From Butyrivibrio sp. INlla16 (GTDB taxonomy: Bacteria > Bacillota > Clostridia > Lachnospirales > Lachnospiraceae), in assembly GCF_900104155.1 (NCBI RefSeq), contig NZ_FMYB01000038.1, positions 1 through 43,555 of the forward strand: a stretch of DNA of 43,555 nt, given 5' to 3'. Positions 26,104 to 34,575 of the stretch are shown in pieces (positions within the stretch are counted from its first letter, which is position 1; each line of letters starts with the position of its first letter). The notes beneath the pieces are model-generated. The model was given only the letters and a program-made list of their open reading frames with translations. It was not told the DNA's origin and did no database searches. The position numbers and the translations under genes were made by a program.

Positions 26104-26132
26104 ACTATATCCCATTTTTTCATTTCATGCAA
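26104..26132 (-). promoter_or_regulatory. Sigma-A promoter of the S10 operon
   Basis: Minus strand: TTGCAT (26132-26127), a 17-base spacer and TATAGT (26109-26104), 275 bp upstream of rpsJ. The remainder to 26310 is AT-rich and holds the 5' region of the divergent methyltransferase gene, with TATAAT at 26268-26273. Confidence 0.75.
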
Positions 26133-26310
26133 GCGTTATTTTCAAAATTAATCACTTTTTAATAAAAATAGGCAATTTTAGCTACTTTGACTTGATGCTT
26201 TTTAATCTATTTTATGCATAGCCTAGTTTTTTATGCATTTTGGGATAAAATCTTTACTTGTTTCTTCTATAATATAAGTGTAATGATAAACAATAGCAAG
26301 GAGTACTTCT

Positions 26311-27174
26311 ATGTGGATTGCAGATAATTGGAAAGATTACGAAGTTATCGATACCTCCGGCGGTGAGAAGCTTGAGCGCTGGGGTGATTATATGCTGGTT
26401 CGTCCGGATCCGCAGGTGATCTGGAACACCAAGAAAAAGCACATGGGCTGGAAAAAGTGGAACGCCCGTTATCAGCGAAGCAATAAAGGCGGCGGTGAAT
26501 GGGATTTCCGTTCACTCCCTGAAGAATGGACTATTAATTATAAGGAACTTACTTTTCATTTAAAACCCTTCAGCTTTAAACACACAGGACTTTTTCCGGA
26601 GCAGGCTGCCAATTGGGATTGGTTTTCAGGCCTTATAAAAAATGCGGACCGCGACATTAAAGTTCTTAACCTCTTCGCCTACACTGGCGGTGCTACAGTA
26701 TCCGCTGCAAAGGCAGGCGCTGCTGTAACCCACGTCGATGCCGCCAAGGGCATGGTTCAATGGGCAAAAGAAAACGCTGCAGCTTCAGGTCTTGCAGATG
26801 CTCCTATCAGATGGCTCGTTGATGATTGCGGTAAATTCGTCGACAGAGAGATAAGACGCGGAAATCACTATGACGGAATCATAATGGATCCGCCTTCCTA
26901 TGGAAGAGGCCCCAAGGGCGAGATATGGAAAATTGAGGACTGCGTATATGACCTTATACTCAGAAGCGTTCAGTTGCTTTCGGATAAACCTCTTTTCTTC
27001 CTTATTAACTCATATACCACAGGACTTCAACCTGCAGTTCTTTCCTATATGATACATACAGCAATTGATCCTATCCACGAAGGAACTGTAGAAGCTGATG
27101 AAGTCGGGCTTCCTGTTTCTTCAAACGGATTGGTTCTTCCCTGCGGCGCCAGCGGCAGATGGACTGCAAAATAA
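26311..27174 (+). CDS. Class I SAM-dependent rRNA methyltransferase, RlmI-like
   Basis: A 287-residue protein with a class I methyltransferase fold. Residues about 115-125 form the SAM-binding motif I (KVLNLFAYTGGATV), HVDAAKG is motif II, and the catalytic NPPY-type motif appears as MDPPSYGRG. The family includes 23S rRNA cytosine-5 or guanine-N2 methyltransferases (RlmI/RlmK class), but this protein lacks an N-terminal PUA domain, so the exact target base is not determined. GCAAGGAG precedes the ATG. It stands alone, divergent from the S10 operon, and ends at a strong shared terminator. Confidence 0.8.
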   Translation: MWIADNWKDYEVIDTSGGEKLERWGDYMLVRPDPQVIWNTKKKHMGWKKWNARYQRSNKGGGEWDFRSLPEEWTINYKELTFHLKPFSFKHTGLFPEQAANWDWFSGLIKNADRDIKVLNLFAYTGGATVSAAKAGAAVTHVDAAKGMVQWAKENAAASGLADAPIRWLVDDCGKFVDREIRRGNHYDGIIMDPPSYGRGPKGEIWKIEDCVYDLILRSVQLLSDKPLFFLINSYTTGLQPAVLSYMIHTAIDPIHEGTVEADEVGLPVSSNGLVLPCGASGRWTAK

Positions 27175-27215
27175 TATAATCTGGCAATTTTTCAAAATAA
27201 TAATCACAAAGCAAA

Positions 27216-27256
27216 AATGCCATCCCGTTAACCTTCATAACGGGATGACATTTTTT
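27216..27256. terminator. Bidirectional terminator
   Basis: CATCCCGTT (27221-27229) and AACGGGATG (27239-27247), extended by flanking AAATG/CATTT, with six T on the right (27251-27256) and five A on the left. It serves the methyltransferase and the convergent (p)ppGpp synthetase genes. Confidence 0.85.
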
Positions 27257-27291
27257 CTTCCTTATATATAAAGAACAATTTTATACATACA

Positions 27292-28149
27292 TCATTCTGC
27301 TTTCTTCTTGCCACGCTTGCGTGCTGCATTCTGCTCAGCCTGAATCTCACGTCTTATGATCTCCATGGTCTCGCAGTCAGCTCTCTCCTCCTCTTCGGTA
27401 GGAGTCATACCATAGGGCTTACCGTCACCGGCATCAATTCGCTCACGTATCTGCTGCATTCTTCTGTCAAGCTGATTGATCAGATCCGCACTAAACTTAA
27501 GATCCTCAGAGATAAGTTCCGCATTCTCGATATCTTTCTTATACTTCATCTTGTGTTCAAGGCTCGCCCAGAAATCCATCGCGATGGTTCTGAACTGCAC
27601 TTCAACCTTCATGAACTCTTTGTTTTTCGTAAGGAAAATCGGAGTCTCTATTATAAGATGAAGACTGCGGTAGCCACTGTCTTTTGGAGTCGCGATATAA
27701 TCCTTCTCTACAAGGACATGTACATCGTCCTGCTTTTTCAGACAATCAGCGACCATATAAATATCATCAACAAAAGAACAGATAGCGCGGCATCCGGCGA
27801 TATCCGAAATATTACTCTCGATATTTTCAATCGAAAACGGGATTCCCTTGCGATTTAACTTTTCGTAGATGCTAACAGGAGTTTTGATCCTGCTCTTAAT
27901 ATTCTCAAATGGATTGCGATTATTTTTAAGTGAAAGTTCCTTATTAAGTATCTCTAACTTGGTTCTGACTTCGGATAATGCGCAATCATATTTCATCATC
28001 ATCATCTGGAATTCCTGCACCTGCCCTCTCATGATAAGCAGCTGCTCGATTTCCTTCTGTGATACATTGTTAACGTTTAACAGTGACTTCTGCTCATTGG
28101 TCATCAGCGTCCTGTCGAGCTGAGTCAAGTCAAGATTTCCAATAGCCAT
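27292..28149 (-). CDS. Small alarmone synthetase (RelA/SpoT synthetase domain only)
   Basis: Transfers pyrophosphate from ATP to GDP/GTP, making (p)ppGpp. Of 285 residues, the central part is the RelA/SpoT synthetase fold (IKTPVSIYEKLNRKG, DIAGCRAICSF, ATPKDSGYRSLHLI, VEVQFRTIAMDFWASLEHK). It has no HD hydrolase, TGS or ACT domain, so it is a stand-alone RelQ/RelP-class enzyme. It is longer than the usual 210-230 residues, owing to an N-terminal helix (about 1-70) and a charged C-terminal tail. ATG 28149 is preferred over 28155 because GGAGG is 7 bases away instead of 1. Single gene with its own promoter. Confidence 0.9.
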   Translation of the reverse strand: MAIGNLDLTQLDRTLMTNEQKSLLNVNNVSQKEIEQLLIMRGQVQEFQMMMMKYDCALSEVRTKLEILNKELSLKNNRNPFENIKSRIKTPVSIYEKLNRKGIPFSIENIESNISDIAGCRAICSFVDDIYMVADCLKKQDDVHVLVEKDYIATPKDSGYRSLHLIIETPIFLTKNKEFMKVEVQFRTIAMDFWASLEHKMKYKKDIENAELISEDLKFSADLINQLDRRMQQIRERIDAGDGKPYGMTPTEEEERADCETMEIIRREIQAEQNAARKRGKKKAE

Positions 28150-28189
28150 GGGCATTCCTCCAAATAACTAATATGCCCCCTCCATTACA

Positions 28190-28198
28190 ATTATATCA
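28190..28198 (-). promoter_or_regulatory. Extended -10 promoter of the alarmone synthetase gene
   Basis: Minus strand TGATATAAT fits the TGnTATAAT extended -10 form, about 41 bp before the ATG; no good -35 at 17 bp. Confidence 0.5.
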
Positions 28199-28295
28199 CT
28201 ATCATTTATTTAATTATGAACTAAATATAAAGCTTTTATAATGTTATGAATAAAACATCACATAATTCTAAAAAATCTGAAAAAAACTTTCCAAA

Positions 28296-29525
28296 CTACT
28301 CTTCGTCATTCTCTGCAGTCATATCTGCATAAGAAATGATGCGATAGTTGAGTGTAGCTCTGGGTCCTGCCAGAACCTTAAGTCTGTCCTGAAGACGTCT
28401 GTGTACCAGCATACACTCCTCAACACCGGTTCCTGTAAGAAGCACAAGATACTGCGTTCTGGAATATCTGCAGAAAGCATCACCATGTCTCAAAGTCTCG
28501 TTAATAGCCACTCTGAGGGACTCCATACGTCTCTCGGCCTTTTCCTCCTGTCTGATCTCCTTGCCCTCGTAATCGGCGATTGTGAGAAGAAGAAGGAAAA
28601 CAGTAAGACCGTGTCTCTCCATATTCCTGCTGAGAATCTGATAAGAAGCTCTCATCTCAGGATACAGGCACTCGTAAGGGCCACCCTCTTCCTCAAGCAC
28701 AAGACCGCTCTTAAGCCCATTCTCACTGGAATCCTGGCTAGTTGCATGATCTTCGGAGAAAGCGGCATCCTGAAGCTCCTGATAGCAGCGCTGCATGTTA
28801 TCTGTAGGCGCTATTCCAAGCTCCTCAGCATAATATCTGATCATCTCCTCATAGAGAGAATATGCCCTCTTATAATCCTTCATAAGCCTGTAGGCATCTA
28901 TCTCTCCAACCTGCCACTCACAGTCGGGATCGATTGCTGACGCATTATGAAAAATCTTAGCCATAGCTTCGTAGTTCCCGGTAGCTCTGTAATAGCCCGC
29001 AAGGAAATCTACGCATTCCTCATAGAGAGTCCTTAAATCCTCACTCTTTTTGGATATCCAGTAAAGCTCGTTAAGCTCGGGCAAAAAGTTACCCTTATAA
29101 ATATCGAAGGCCTTCTGGTAGCTCTTTGCCTTATCCTCATCCTTTTCGGAATTTCTGGCATTGTTTATAAAAGCTGTAAACTCAACGTTATCAGCTGTAG
29201 CCTCAACGCTTGGATCAGCCTTATAAAGACCGTCTGAGAATACAAACACATTACCGCCCGGAATTCCGGCCTTCTCAGCAACCTTCCTGAACTGATATAT
29301 CAGGTTGTTCATACTGTTGTTAAGGTTACTCTTAACGTTAAGGTCTTCCGAATAAATATCATCCTGAAGATCTTCCTTCTTAACCCCTTCGCTTCCGGCA
29401 GAAAAAACTCTTGCCACAAGCTGAATATACTTAGATGCGCGGTTTCTGCCGAGAGTAATCTCCTTACCGTTGCACTCAATTCCAAACGCGCCTAATGTTT
29501 TGATGTATAACTTTGTTTTCTTCAT
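28296..29525 (-). CDS. SARP/BTAD-type transcriptional regulator with an extra C-terminal domain
   Basis: A 409-residue protein. Residues 1 to about 95 form an OmpR-like winged helix (LYIKTLGAFGIECNGKEITL, RASKYIQLVARVFSAG), and about 105-255 a BTAD/TPR-like helical domain (NGNFLPEL-type turn YKGNFLPELNELYW; YRLMKDYKRAYSLYEEMIRY). The last 110 residues (LTVFLLLLTIADYEG, LRHGDAFCRYSRTQYLVLLT) resemble a degenerate GGDEF-type fold without GGDEF or RxxD motifs. ATG 29525 is used because the domain match starts there; the open frame runs 54 codons further upstream but crosses a palindrome-rich region. The Shine-Dalgarno is poor. It lies downstream of the nonulosonate operon on the same strand. Target unknown. 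Confidence 0.75.
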   Translation of the reverse strand: MKKTKLYIKTLGAFGIECNGKEITLGRNRASKYIQLVARVFSAGSEGVKKEDLQDDIYSEDLNVKSNLNNSMNNLIYQFRKVAEKAGIPGGNVFVFSDGLYKADPSVEATADNVEFTAFINNARNSEKDEDKAKSYQKAFDIYKGNFLPELNELYWISKKSEDLRTLYEECVDFLAGYYRATGNYEAMAKIFHNASAIDPDCEWQVGEIDAYRLMKDYKRAYSLYEEMIRYYAEELGIAPTDNMQRCYQELQDAAFSEDHATSQDSSENGLKSGLVLEEEGGPYECLYPEMRASYQILSRNMERHGLTVFLLLLTIADYEGKEIRQEEKAERRMESLRVAINETLRHGDAFCRYSRTQYLVLLTGTGVEECMLVHRRLQDRLKVLAGPRATLNYRIISYADMTAENDEE

Positions 29526-29571
29526 GACTTTTTTCGCTTTTCTCCCATACCCGTAAAATATATTTATAGCC

Positions 29572-29627
29572 GATGCTTCGACATATACCCGGTATATCCC
29601 CAAACCACATATCCGAGAGGAAGCATC
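29572..29627 (-). promoter_or_regulatory. Nested dyads upstream of the SARP-like gene
   Basis: GATGCTTC (29572-29579) and GAAGCATC (29620-29627) form an 8-bp inverted repeat. Inside it ATATACC-C-GGTATAT (29583-29597) is a perfect 15-bp palindrome, suitable for a dimeric repressor or as mRNA structure. No promoter with good spacing was seen, although TACAAT occurs a little upstream. Confidence 0.45.
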
Positions 29628-29708
29628 ATCCCCTGAAGAGTATTGTATCATAAAATCACAAATTATTGCGAAAATATTACCACACAAAACTCAGAATATG
29701 ATTGGTTA

Positions 29709-30791
29709 TCACAAAACCTCGCTTATTCTGTCTTCCATGCGCTTCATCTCCTGGAACTCTCCCATATCAAGGAACGACATCTCGCTTATAGGATACATGC
29801 CCACTCTGCCGCCGCTTTTCATAAGGTCATCGGCCAGATCCGTCATGTGGTACATAACATCCGGAGGTATCATATTAAAGCATGCAGGATTCACGACATA
29901 CATACCCGTGTTGACAAAGTAGGAAAGATGCGGTTTCTCCCTGATAGCCGTCACCAAGCCTTCCTTCTCAGCATCCAGAACCCCATATGGAATAGGAAAG
30001 TTTTTAAGTGAAGATACAATCGTTATTCCATTCTCGGATGCAATGTGGTGCCTTATTATACTGTCATAATCGGCATCGATAAGTATATCGCAGTTCGTCA
30101 CAATCACAGGTCTTTCGAATTTTTCCTGAATAAGTCTGATGCTGCCGGCGGTGCCAAGCGGCTTATCCTCTTCCACATACTCAATCTCATAAGGAACCTT
30201 CTGCTCTGCGAAATAGGACTTTATCATCTCCTTTTTATAATTCACAGTCAGATAGAACTTTCTCGCCCCATATTCGTGGAACCTGTTCATGATTCTCTCA
30301 AGAATAGGAATATCGCCCACAGGGATCAGCGGCTTTGGCAAAATCTTGGTGTAGGGATAAAGCCTTGTGCCTTTACCACCCGCCATGATAATTATCGGTG
30401 TGTCGGAGAGCGCAAGATCTGCCGCCTCAATGTAATCAGCCTTACTCTTATCCCGGAAAATAATATTAACAATTTTATTTTCCTTATCAAGGATCGGAAT
30501 AGACGTAATATGTGCGCTGTTCATCAGGAAGTTGCACTTGTCCGCCTCATTTTCATACAGAAATCTCGGCGTCTTATACGCAGCCATCATGACATTGTCA
30601 TTAACATCTCCCGATTTCAATATCCATCTTCTGATATCGCCGTCTGAGATACTCGCCACAAGAACACCGTCATCTTCCACTATGTACAGAATACTTCTGG
30701 TATTAACATCAATTTTCTGCATAGCCTGAAGTATGGTTATATCCTTTGTTGAGATGAACTTTTCAAGAGTAATGCTGTTTTCTTCCGACAT
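29709..30791 (-). CDS. CBS-domain sugar nucleotidyltransferase, PtmE-like
   Basis: A 360-residue protein. An N-terminal CBS pair (about 10-125, TRSILYIVEDDGVLVASISD; SIPILDKENKIVNIIFRD) is fused to a nucleotidyltransferase with the signature IIMAGGKGTRLYPYTKILPK (about 132-152). This CBS-plus-transferase architecture is that of Campylobacter PtmE, which makes GDP-glucosamine for legionaminic acid. Assignment by architecture, not by measured specificity. It is the last gene of a neuD-B-C-A-like set, 31 bp after the CMP-sugar synthetase, which supports nonulosonate synthesis. A mannose- or glucose-1-phosphate transferase remains possible. Confidence 0.8.
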   Translation of the reverse strand: MSEENSITLEKFISTKDITILQAMQKIDVNTRSILYIVEDDGVLVASISDGDIRRWILKSGDVNDNVMMAAYKTPRFLYENEADKCNFLMNSAHITSIPILDKENKIVNIIFRDKSKADYIEAADLALSDTPIIIMAGGKGTRLYPYTKILPKPLIPVGDIPILERIMNRFHEYGARKFYLTVNYKKEMIKSYFAEQKVPYEIEYVEEDKPLGTAGSIRLIQEKFERPVIVTNCDILIDADYDSIIRHHIASENGITIVSSLKNFPIPYGVLDAEKEGLVTAIREKPHLSYFVNTGMYVVNPACFNMIPPDVMYHMTDLADDLMKSGGRVGMYPISEMSFLDMGEFQEMKRMEDRISEVL

Positions 30792-30822
30792 ACGTACCCC
30801 CTCATGGCTGTTGTCAGTCCGT

Positions 30823-31509
30823 TTATAAACCTCTATTCATCAGCAATTCCGCATATAAAAAATCTTCTTCATTATCTATATCAACACTGGAACGTGTAGA
30901 CATCACATAAGCATAGCTTCCGTCTCTGTAGAAAAAATTGTCCTCGGCAAAAGCTACTATATCCGCAATATAAATCGAACCATTCAACCGATATGACTTC
31001 TGCATTTTCTGCCTCTGATTAGCACCTTTTCTCTCTATAAAGCCATCCATACTAAAATTCTCACGCAGTGTACCACACCAGGAAAGCGGATGCTCCGTCT
31101 CACACACGGACACCACAAAGTTCGCTTTCTTTTCTATAAAAAGATCGTAAGCTCCTCGTATATCCTCAGAAGTCCTGAGCGGGGATGTTGGCTGAAGGAG
31201 GCAGAACGTATCGAAGGTTTTGCCACTCTCCGCATACTTCTCAATCACTTCTGTGACCGCATCCCAGGAACTGGCTGAATCTGAAGCCGTCCTCTCACTT
31301 CTTAAAAACGGAACCTCTGCGCCAAGCCCTCTTGCAATCTCTGCATACTTCTCGGAATCTGTCGATACCATGACTGCATCAAAAACTCCTGAACCCAGAG
31401 CAGCATCAATCGTATAGCCCATAAGAGGCTTCCCGTTCATCGGCTTTATATTCTTATCCACAAGCCCCTTCGAGCCGCTCCTCGCGGGGATTATAGCGAG
31501 ATTCTTCAT
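30823..31509 (-). CDS. CMP-nonulosonate synthetase (NeuA/LegF family)
   Basis: Activates a nine-carbon keto sugar (sialic or legionaminic acid) with CTP. The product is 228 residues from ATG 31509, which has GAGG 8 bases upstream; six codons of longer frame are not family-like. The cytidylyltransferase motif IIPARSGSKGLVDKNIKPM is at the N terminus, and LLQPTSPLRTSEDI and DIDNEEDF are the other family motifs. It belongs to the neu-like operon between the 2-epimerase and the PtmE-like gene. Confidence 0.9.
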   Translation of the reverse strand: MKNLAIIPARSGSKGLVDKNIKPMNGKPLMGYTIDAALGSGVFDAVMVSTDSEKYAEIARGLGAEVPFLRSERTASDSASSWDAVTEVIEKYAESGKTFDTFCLLQPTSPLRTSEDIRGAYDLFIEKKANFVVSVCETEHPLSWCGTLRENFSMDGFIERKGANQRQKMQKSYRLNGSIYIADIVAFAEDNFFYRDGSYAYVMSTRSSVDIDNEEDFLYAELLMNRGL

Positions 31510-31565
31510 ACTGTATGCCTCATCCATGTTATAAAAATCGCCTTAATAGCATGCATGCTTTTCAA

Positions 31566-32801
31566 TCATTTTGACAGATCAAAATCCACATCATAAAAGC
31601 TTTTCTTCAAATCCAATTTATCGTCCAAGATAAACTCCTCGATAATCTCTGCCATCATCTTCGATGTACCTTCTTTTTCATAAGGATTACCGTTATGCTT
31701 TACCTTCTCCCTGAACGAAGCGTCCAGCGTCTTATCAATTGCCGCCGCAATACTCTTTTGGTCCGTATCACAGTTTATGACAGATTCTGCTGCCACTCTT
31801 CCCTTCTGCCTGTCACCGATATTTATCGTAGGCACATGGAAAGACGGAACTTCAATTATTCCGCTTGATGAATTACCGATTACAAAAAGTGCACCTTTTA
31901 CAGCACTTAAATATCTGCGCATTCCCAGCGAATCTACAAGATAGAAGTTATCATGCTCAGCAGCATATTTCGCAAGGATCTCGTTCACCTTCCTGCCTCC
32001 GGCATCTGCTCCCGCTTTTGTAAAAAGATAAGTGATATCCGAATACTGCTGGGCAGCTGCCAGTAGCTCATTTGTCTGCTGCTCCGCACTATCATCTTCA
32101 AGAGTCACCGGATGGAAAGTTCCGACAGCATATCTATCACCAAGTATTACTGCTCCCTTTTGCGACCTTTCAGCCACATTCAATCTGGCACTATTAATAC
32201 TCTTCTCAAGCTCATCTCGCGCCATGATATCCGCTTTGCATGCATTCTCAACACCAAGAGCGCCGACATTGAATACTCTTGAGGGATTCTCTCCCAGCTG
32301 AATAACTCTTTTTCTGTACTCCTCCGTTGATGTGAAATGCAGCTGGCTCATCTTCGTAATACTGTGCCTTACCGCCTCATCCACAGCACCCTGCGTGGTT
32401 TCGCCGCCGTGTATATGAATAATCGGAATCCTCGCATTCATGGCAGCACTGCAAACAGATAACATCTCATATCTGTCTCCAAGAACCACTATCGCATCAG
32501 ATCTTTTTCTATCAAAATACTCTCCGAAAAGCGTAACCGCCTGCCCCATTATCCTTGAAATATCTACAGGCCTGTCGCCTTTTACTCCATCAAAAATATC
32601 TATTTTTTCATCTATCTCAAAACCAAGTTCTGAGGAATCCTTCTCGATTTCCTTGACTGTCTCGCCGAATTCCTTAAGCAGATGTGCGCCGGTAGCCACA
32701 ACCTTAGGACACACCTTTCCATCATCAAGAAGCCTTTTTATCAAAGGACGAAGAAGACCATATTCAGCTCTTGTGGAGGTAATGATTGTTATGGTTTTCA
32801 T
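31566..32801 (-). CDS. Hydrolysing NDP-sugar 2-epimerase (NeuC/LegG family)
   Basis: Epimerises and hydrolyses an NDP-HexNAc to the mannosamine-type precursor of nonulosonates. The product is 411 residues, usual length. It begins MKTITIITSTRAEYGLLRPL and has the glycosyltransferase-B-like HIHGGETTQGAVDEAVRHSI and VIGNSSSGIIEVPSF motifs of the family. The start overlaps the neuB-like stop by 4 bp (ATGA). NeuC (UDP-GlcNAc) and LegG (diamino-trideoxy sugar) are not separable by eye. The PtmE-like gene favours legionaminate. Confidence 0.9.
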   Translation of the reverse strand: MKTITIITSTRAEYGLLRPLIKRLLDDGKVCPKVVATGAHLLKEFGETVKEIEKDSSELGFEIDEKIDIFDGVKGDRPVDISRIMGQAVTLFGEYFDRKRSDAIVVLGDRYEMLSVCSAAMNARIPIIHIHGGETTQGAVDEAVRHSITKMSQLHFTSTEEYRKRVIQLGENPSRVFNVGALGVENACKADIMARDELEKSINSARLNVAERSQKGAVILGDRYAVGTFHPVTLEDDSAEQQTNELLAAAQQYSDITYLFTKAGADAGGRKVNEILAKYAAEHDNFYLVDSLGMRRYLSAVKGALFVIGNSSSGIIEVPSFHVPTINIGDRQKGRVAAESVINCDTDQKSIAAAIDKTLDASFREKVKHNGNPYEKEGTSKMMAEIIEEFILDDKLDLKKSFYDVDFDLSK

Positions 32802-33796
32802 AGTTCGATTAGCTCATCCTCTTTAAAATCCCTCTTCGCCTTTTGCCCTATGACTTCATTCCATCTCATGGGTGAGATGCCACTGCCTGGCCTCTTGGTG
32901 GTAAGATTATCTTCTGAAAAAATATCACCGGTCTTTATTTCTTTTGCAGCAATTATGCTCTTTCTTGCCACTAATCTATTCTTAAGCTCCGCTTCGGTAG
33001 GCTGCTTATTTCCATCGCCAAGAGCCATCTCTATATTCCTGACAGAAAGGACCATCTGCCTTAGTTCATCAGGTTCGAGCGACGCCTTATGATCCGGACC
33101 TTCCATATTCCTGTCCAGTGTAAAGTGCTTCTCCAGAACCGTTGCGCCAAGTGCTGCTGCCGCTATCGGAACCTCTATTCCCTGTGTATGATCCGAATAT
33201 CCGACATCACATCCAAACTTCTCCTTTAGTGCAAGCATCGCTTTCAGATTCACATCCTTCATCGGTGTTGGGTAATTTGTTGTACAGTGAAGTATGGTCA
33301 GTTTCCCTGTCCCGTTTTCCTTAAGTACCTTCACTGCATCCGCAACCTCATCCATGGTGCACATTCCGGTCGAGAGAATCATATCCTTGTTAGTCTTAGC
33401 TATCTCTACAAGGTATGGATAATTGGTTATCTCTCCGGATGGAATCTTCCATATATCAAGAAGCGGATCAAGAAACCTTATACTCTCTATATCGAATGGC
33501 GTAGACAGGAACTTTATTCCCACCTCCTTGCAGTAGTTCGCAAGTGTAATAAAATCATCAAAAGGCAGAAGGAGTTTTGAGAGCATATCCTTCTGAGATT
33601 CTTCCTTACCTATATTATTCTTTTGATACTCTGCCATAGGCGCGCTTTTGGACACCAGGCTTGAAAGCTTCGCCGTTTGGAATTTAACTATATCCGCGCC
33701 GCATTCCTTAGCGGTATCCACAAGCTTTTTTGCCAGTTCCAAAGAACCGTTATGATTTACGCCCGCCTCAGCAATTATTAATACTTTATCCGCCAA
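32798..33796 (-). CDS. Nonulosonate synthase (NeuB/LegI family)
   Basis: Condenses phosphoenolpyruvate with a six-carbon N-acyl sugar to make the nine-carbon acid. The product is 332 residues. The NeuB TIM-barrel domain (about 1-260) shows IIAEAGVNHNGSLELAKKL, VKFQTAKLSSLVSK, ILSTGMCTMDEV and GYSDHTQGIEVPIAAAALGA. A C-terminal antifreeze/SAF-like domain (about 270-332) includes RKSIIAAKEIKTGDIFSEDN. It is coupled to the neuC-like gene by a 4-bp overlap and follows the acetyltransferase by 30 bp. Confidence 0.93.
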   Translation of the reverse strand: MADKVLIIAEAGVNHNGSLELAKKLVDTAKECGADIVKFQTAKLSSLVSKSAPMAEYQKNNIGKEESQKDMLSKLLLPFDDFITLANYCKEVGIKFLSTPFDIESIRFLDPLLDIWKIPSGEITNYPYLVEIAKTNKDMILSTGMCTMDEVADAVKVLKENGTGKLTILHCTTNYPTPMKDVNLKAMLALKEKFGCDVGYSDHTQGIEVPIAAAALGATVLEKHFTLDRNMEGPDHKASLEPDELRQMVLSVRNIEMALGDGNKQPTEAELKNRLVARKSIIAAKEIKTGDIFSEDNLTTKRPGSGISPMRWNEVIGQKAKRDFKEDELIEL

Positions 33797-33826
33797 TGCT
33801 TATCCCTCATAAGATATGATTACAGA

Positions 33827-34471
33827 CTAGTTCCATCTTCTAAGTATTCTGGCCGGAGCTCCAACCGCCGTGCAGGATGCTCCGATATTTTTTATAACCA
33901 CTGATCCTGCACCGATAATCGCATCATTTCCAACTTCCACACATTGGAGAATCGTTGCACCTGCTCCGATCAGTGAATTAGCACCAACTTTGCTCTCGCC
34001 GCACACCTTGGTTCCAACCGCCACATGCGCAAAATCACCGATTTTGCAATCATGTTCCACTATAGCCCCCGTGTTAATTATTGCGTTATCCCCAACGGAG
34101 GCTCCTGCGTTTATCACAGCAGTTTTCCCAACAAATATCCCGCTTCCAAGCTTTGCATCAGCAGCTACCACCGCGGAGGGATCAATTATATTTGGAAAAG
34201 AAAAGCCCATATCCTTCGCCATGAAAAACAGCTTACTTCTAAGGCCGCTCGGCTTAACAAATCCCACAGTTATAAATGCATTCTTAACGCCTCCAGCTAA
34301 AAGCTCGGGTAACTTATCGTCTCCGCCCACAACCTCGCAGCCAAGGATATTATCCCCGGGCTTTAGATTGACATCCGTTATGAAGATTTTCTCGAACTTC
34401 CTGGACCTGAGCGCTGCATCAATCACCGACTTGCAATGCCCGCCGCCACCGATCATAACTATGCTTTCCAT
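33827..34471 (-). CDS. NeuD/PglD-like sugar O- or N-acetyltransferase
   Basis: A 214-residue protein with an N-terminal Rossmann-like sugar-binding part (MESIVMIGGGGHCKSVIDAA) and a C-terminal left-handed beta-helix of hexapeptide repeats (about 95-205, ending AVGAPARILRRW). The catalytic-histidine region is VEHDCKIGDFAHVAVG. In legionaminic acid pathways this position is filled by LegH, an N-acetyltransferase; NeuD-type enzymes O-acetylate sialic acids. First gene of the nonulosonate operon, with its own promoter and GGAGG. Confidence 0.88.
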   Translation of the reverse strand: MESIVMIGGGGHCKSVIDAALRSRKFEKIFITDVNLKPGDNILGCEVVGGDDKLPELLAGGVKNAFITVGFVKPSGLRSKLFFMAKDMGFSFPNIIDPSAVVAADAKLGSGIFVGKTAVINAGASVGDNAIINTGAIVEHDCKIGDFAHVAVGTKVCGESKVGANSLIGAGATILQCVEVGNDAIIGAGSVVIKNIGASCTAVGAPARILRRWN

Positions 34472-34523
34472 GTGGATTCCTCCGAGAGACTGGTGCTAAC
34501 AAATCAATATATTCCTAAGATAT

Positions 34524-34552
34524 ATTATACTCGATATTTCGTATAACGTGAA
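34524..34552 (-). promoter_or_regulatory. Promoter of the nonulosonate operon
   Basis: Minus strand: TTCACG (34552-34547), 17 bases, TATAAT (34529-34524), 53 bp before the acetyltransferase ATG. Confidence 0.6.
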
Positions 34553-34575
34553 CATCCGACCTTTCTTAATCAGCG

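Noticed and set aside
29526..29687. A 54-codon N-terminal extension of the SARP-like protein
   Set aside because: The extension covers a promoter-like and palindrome-rich leader, and the winged-helix domain begins exactly at the inner ATG.
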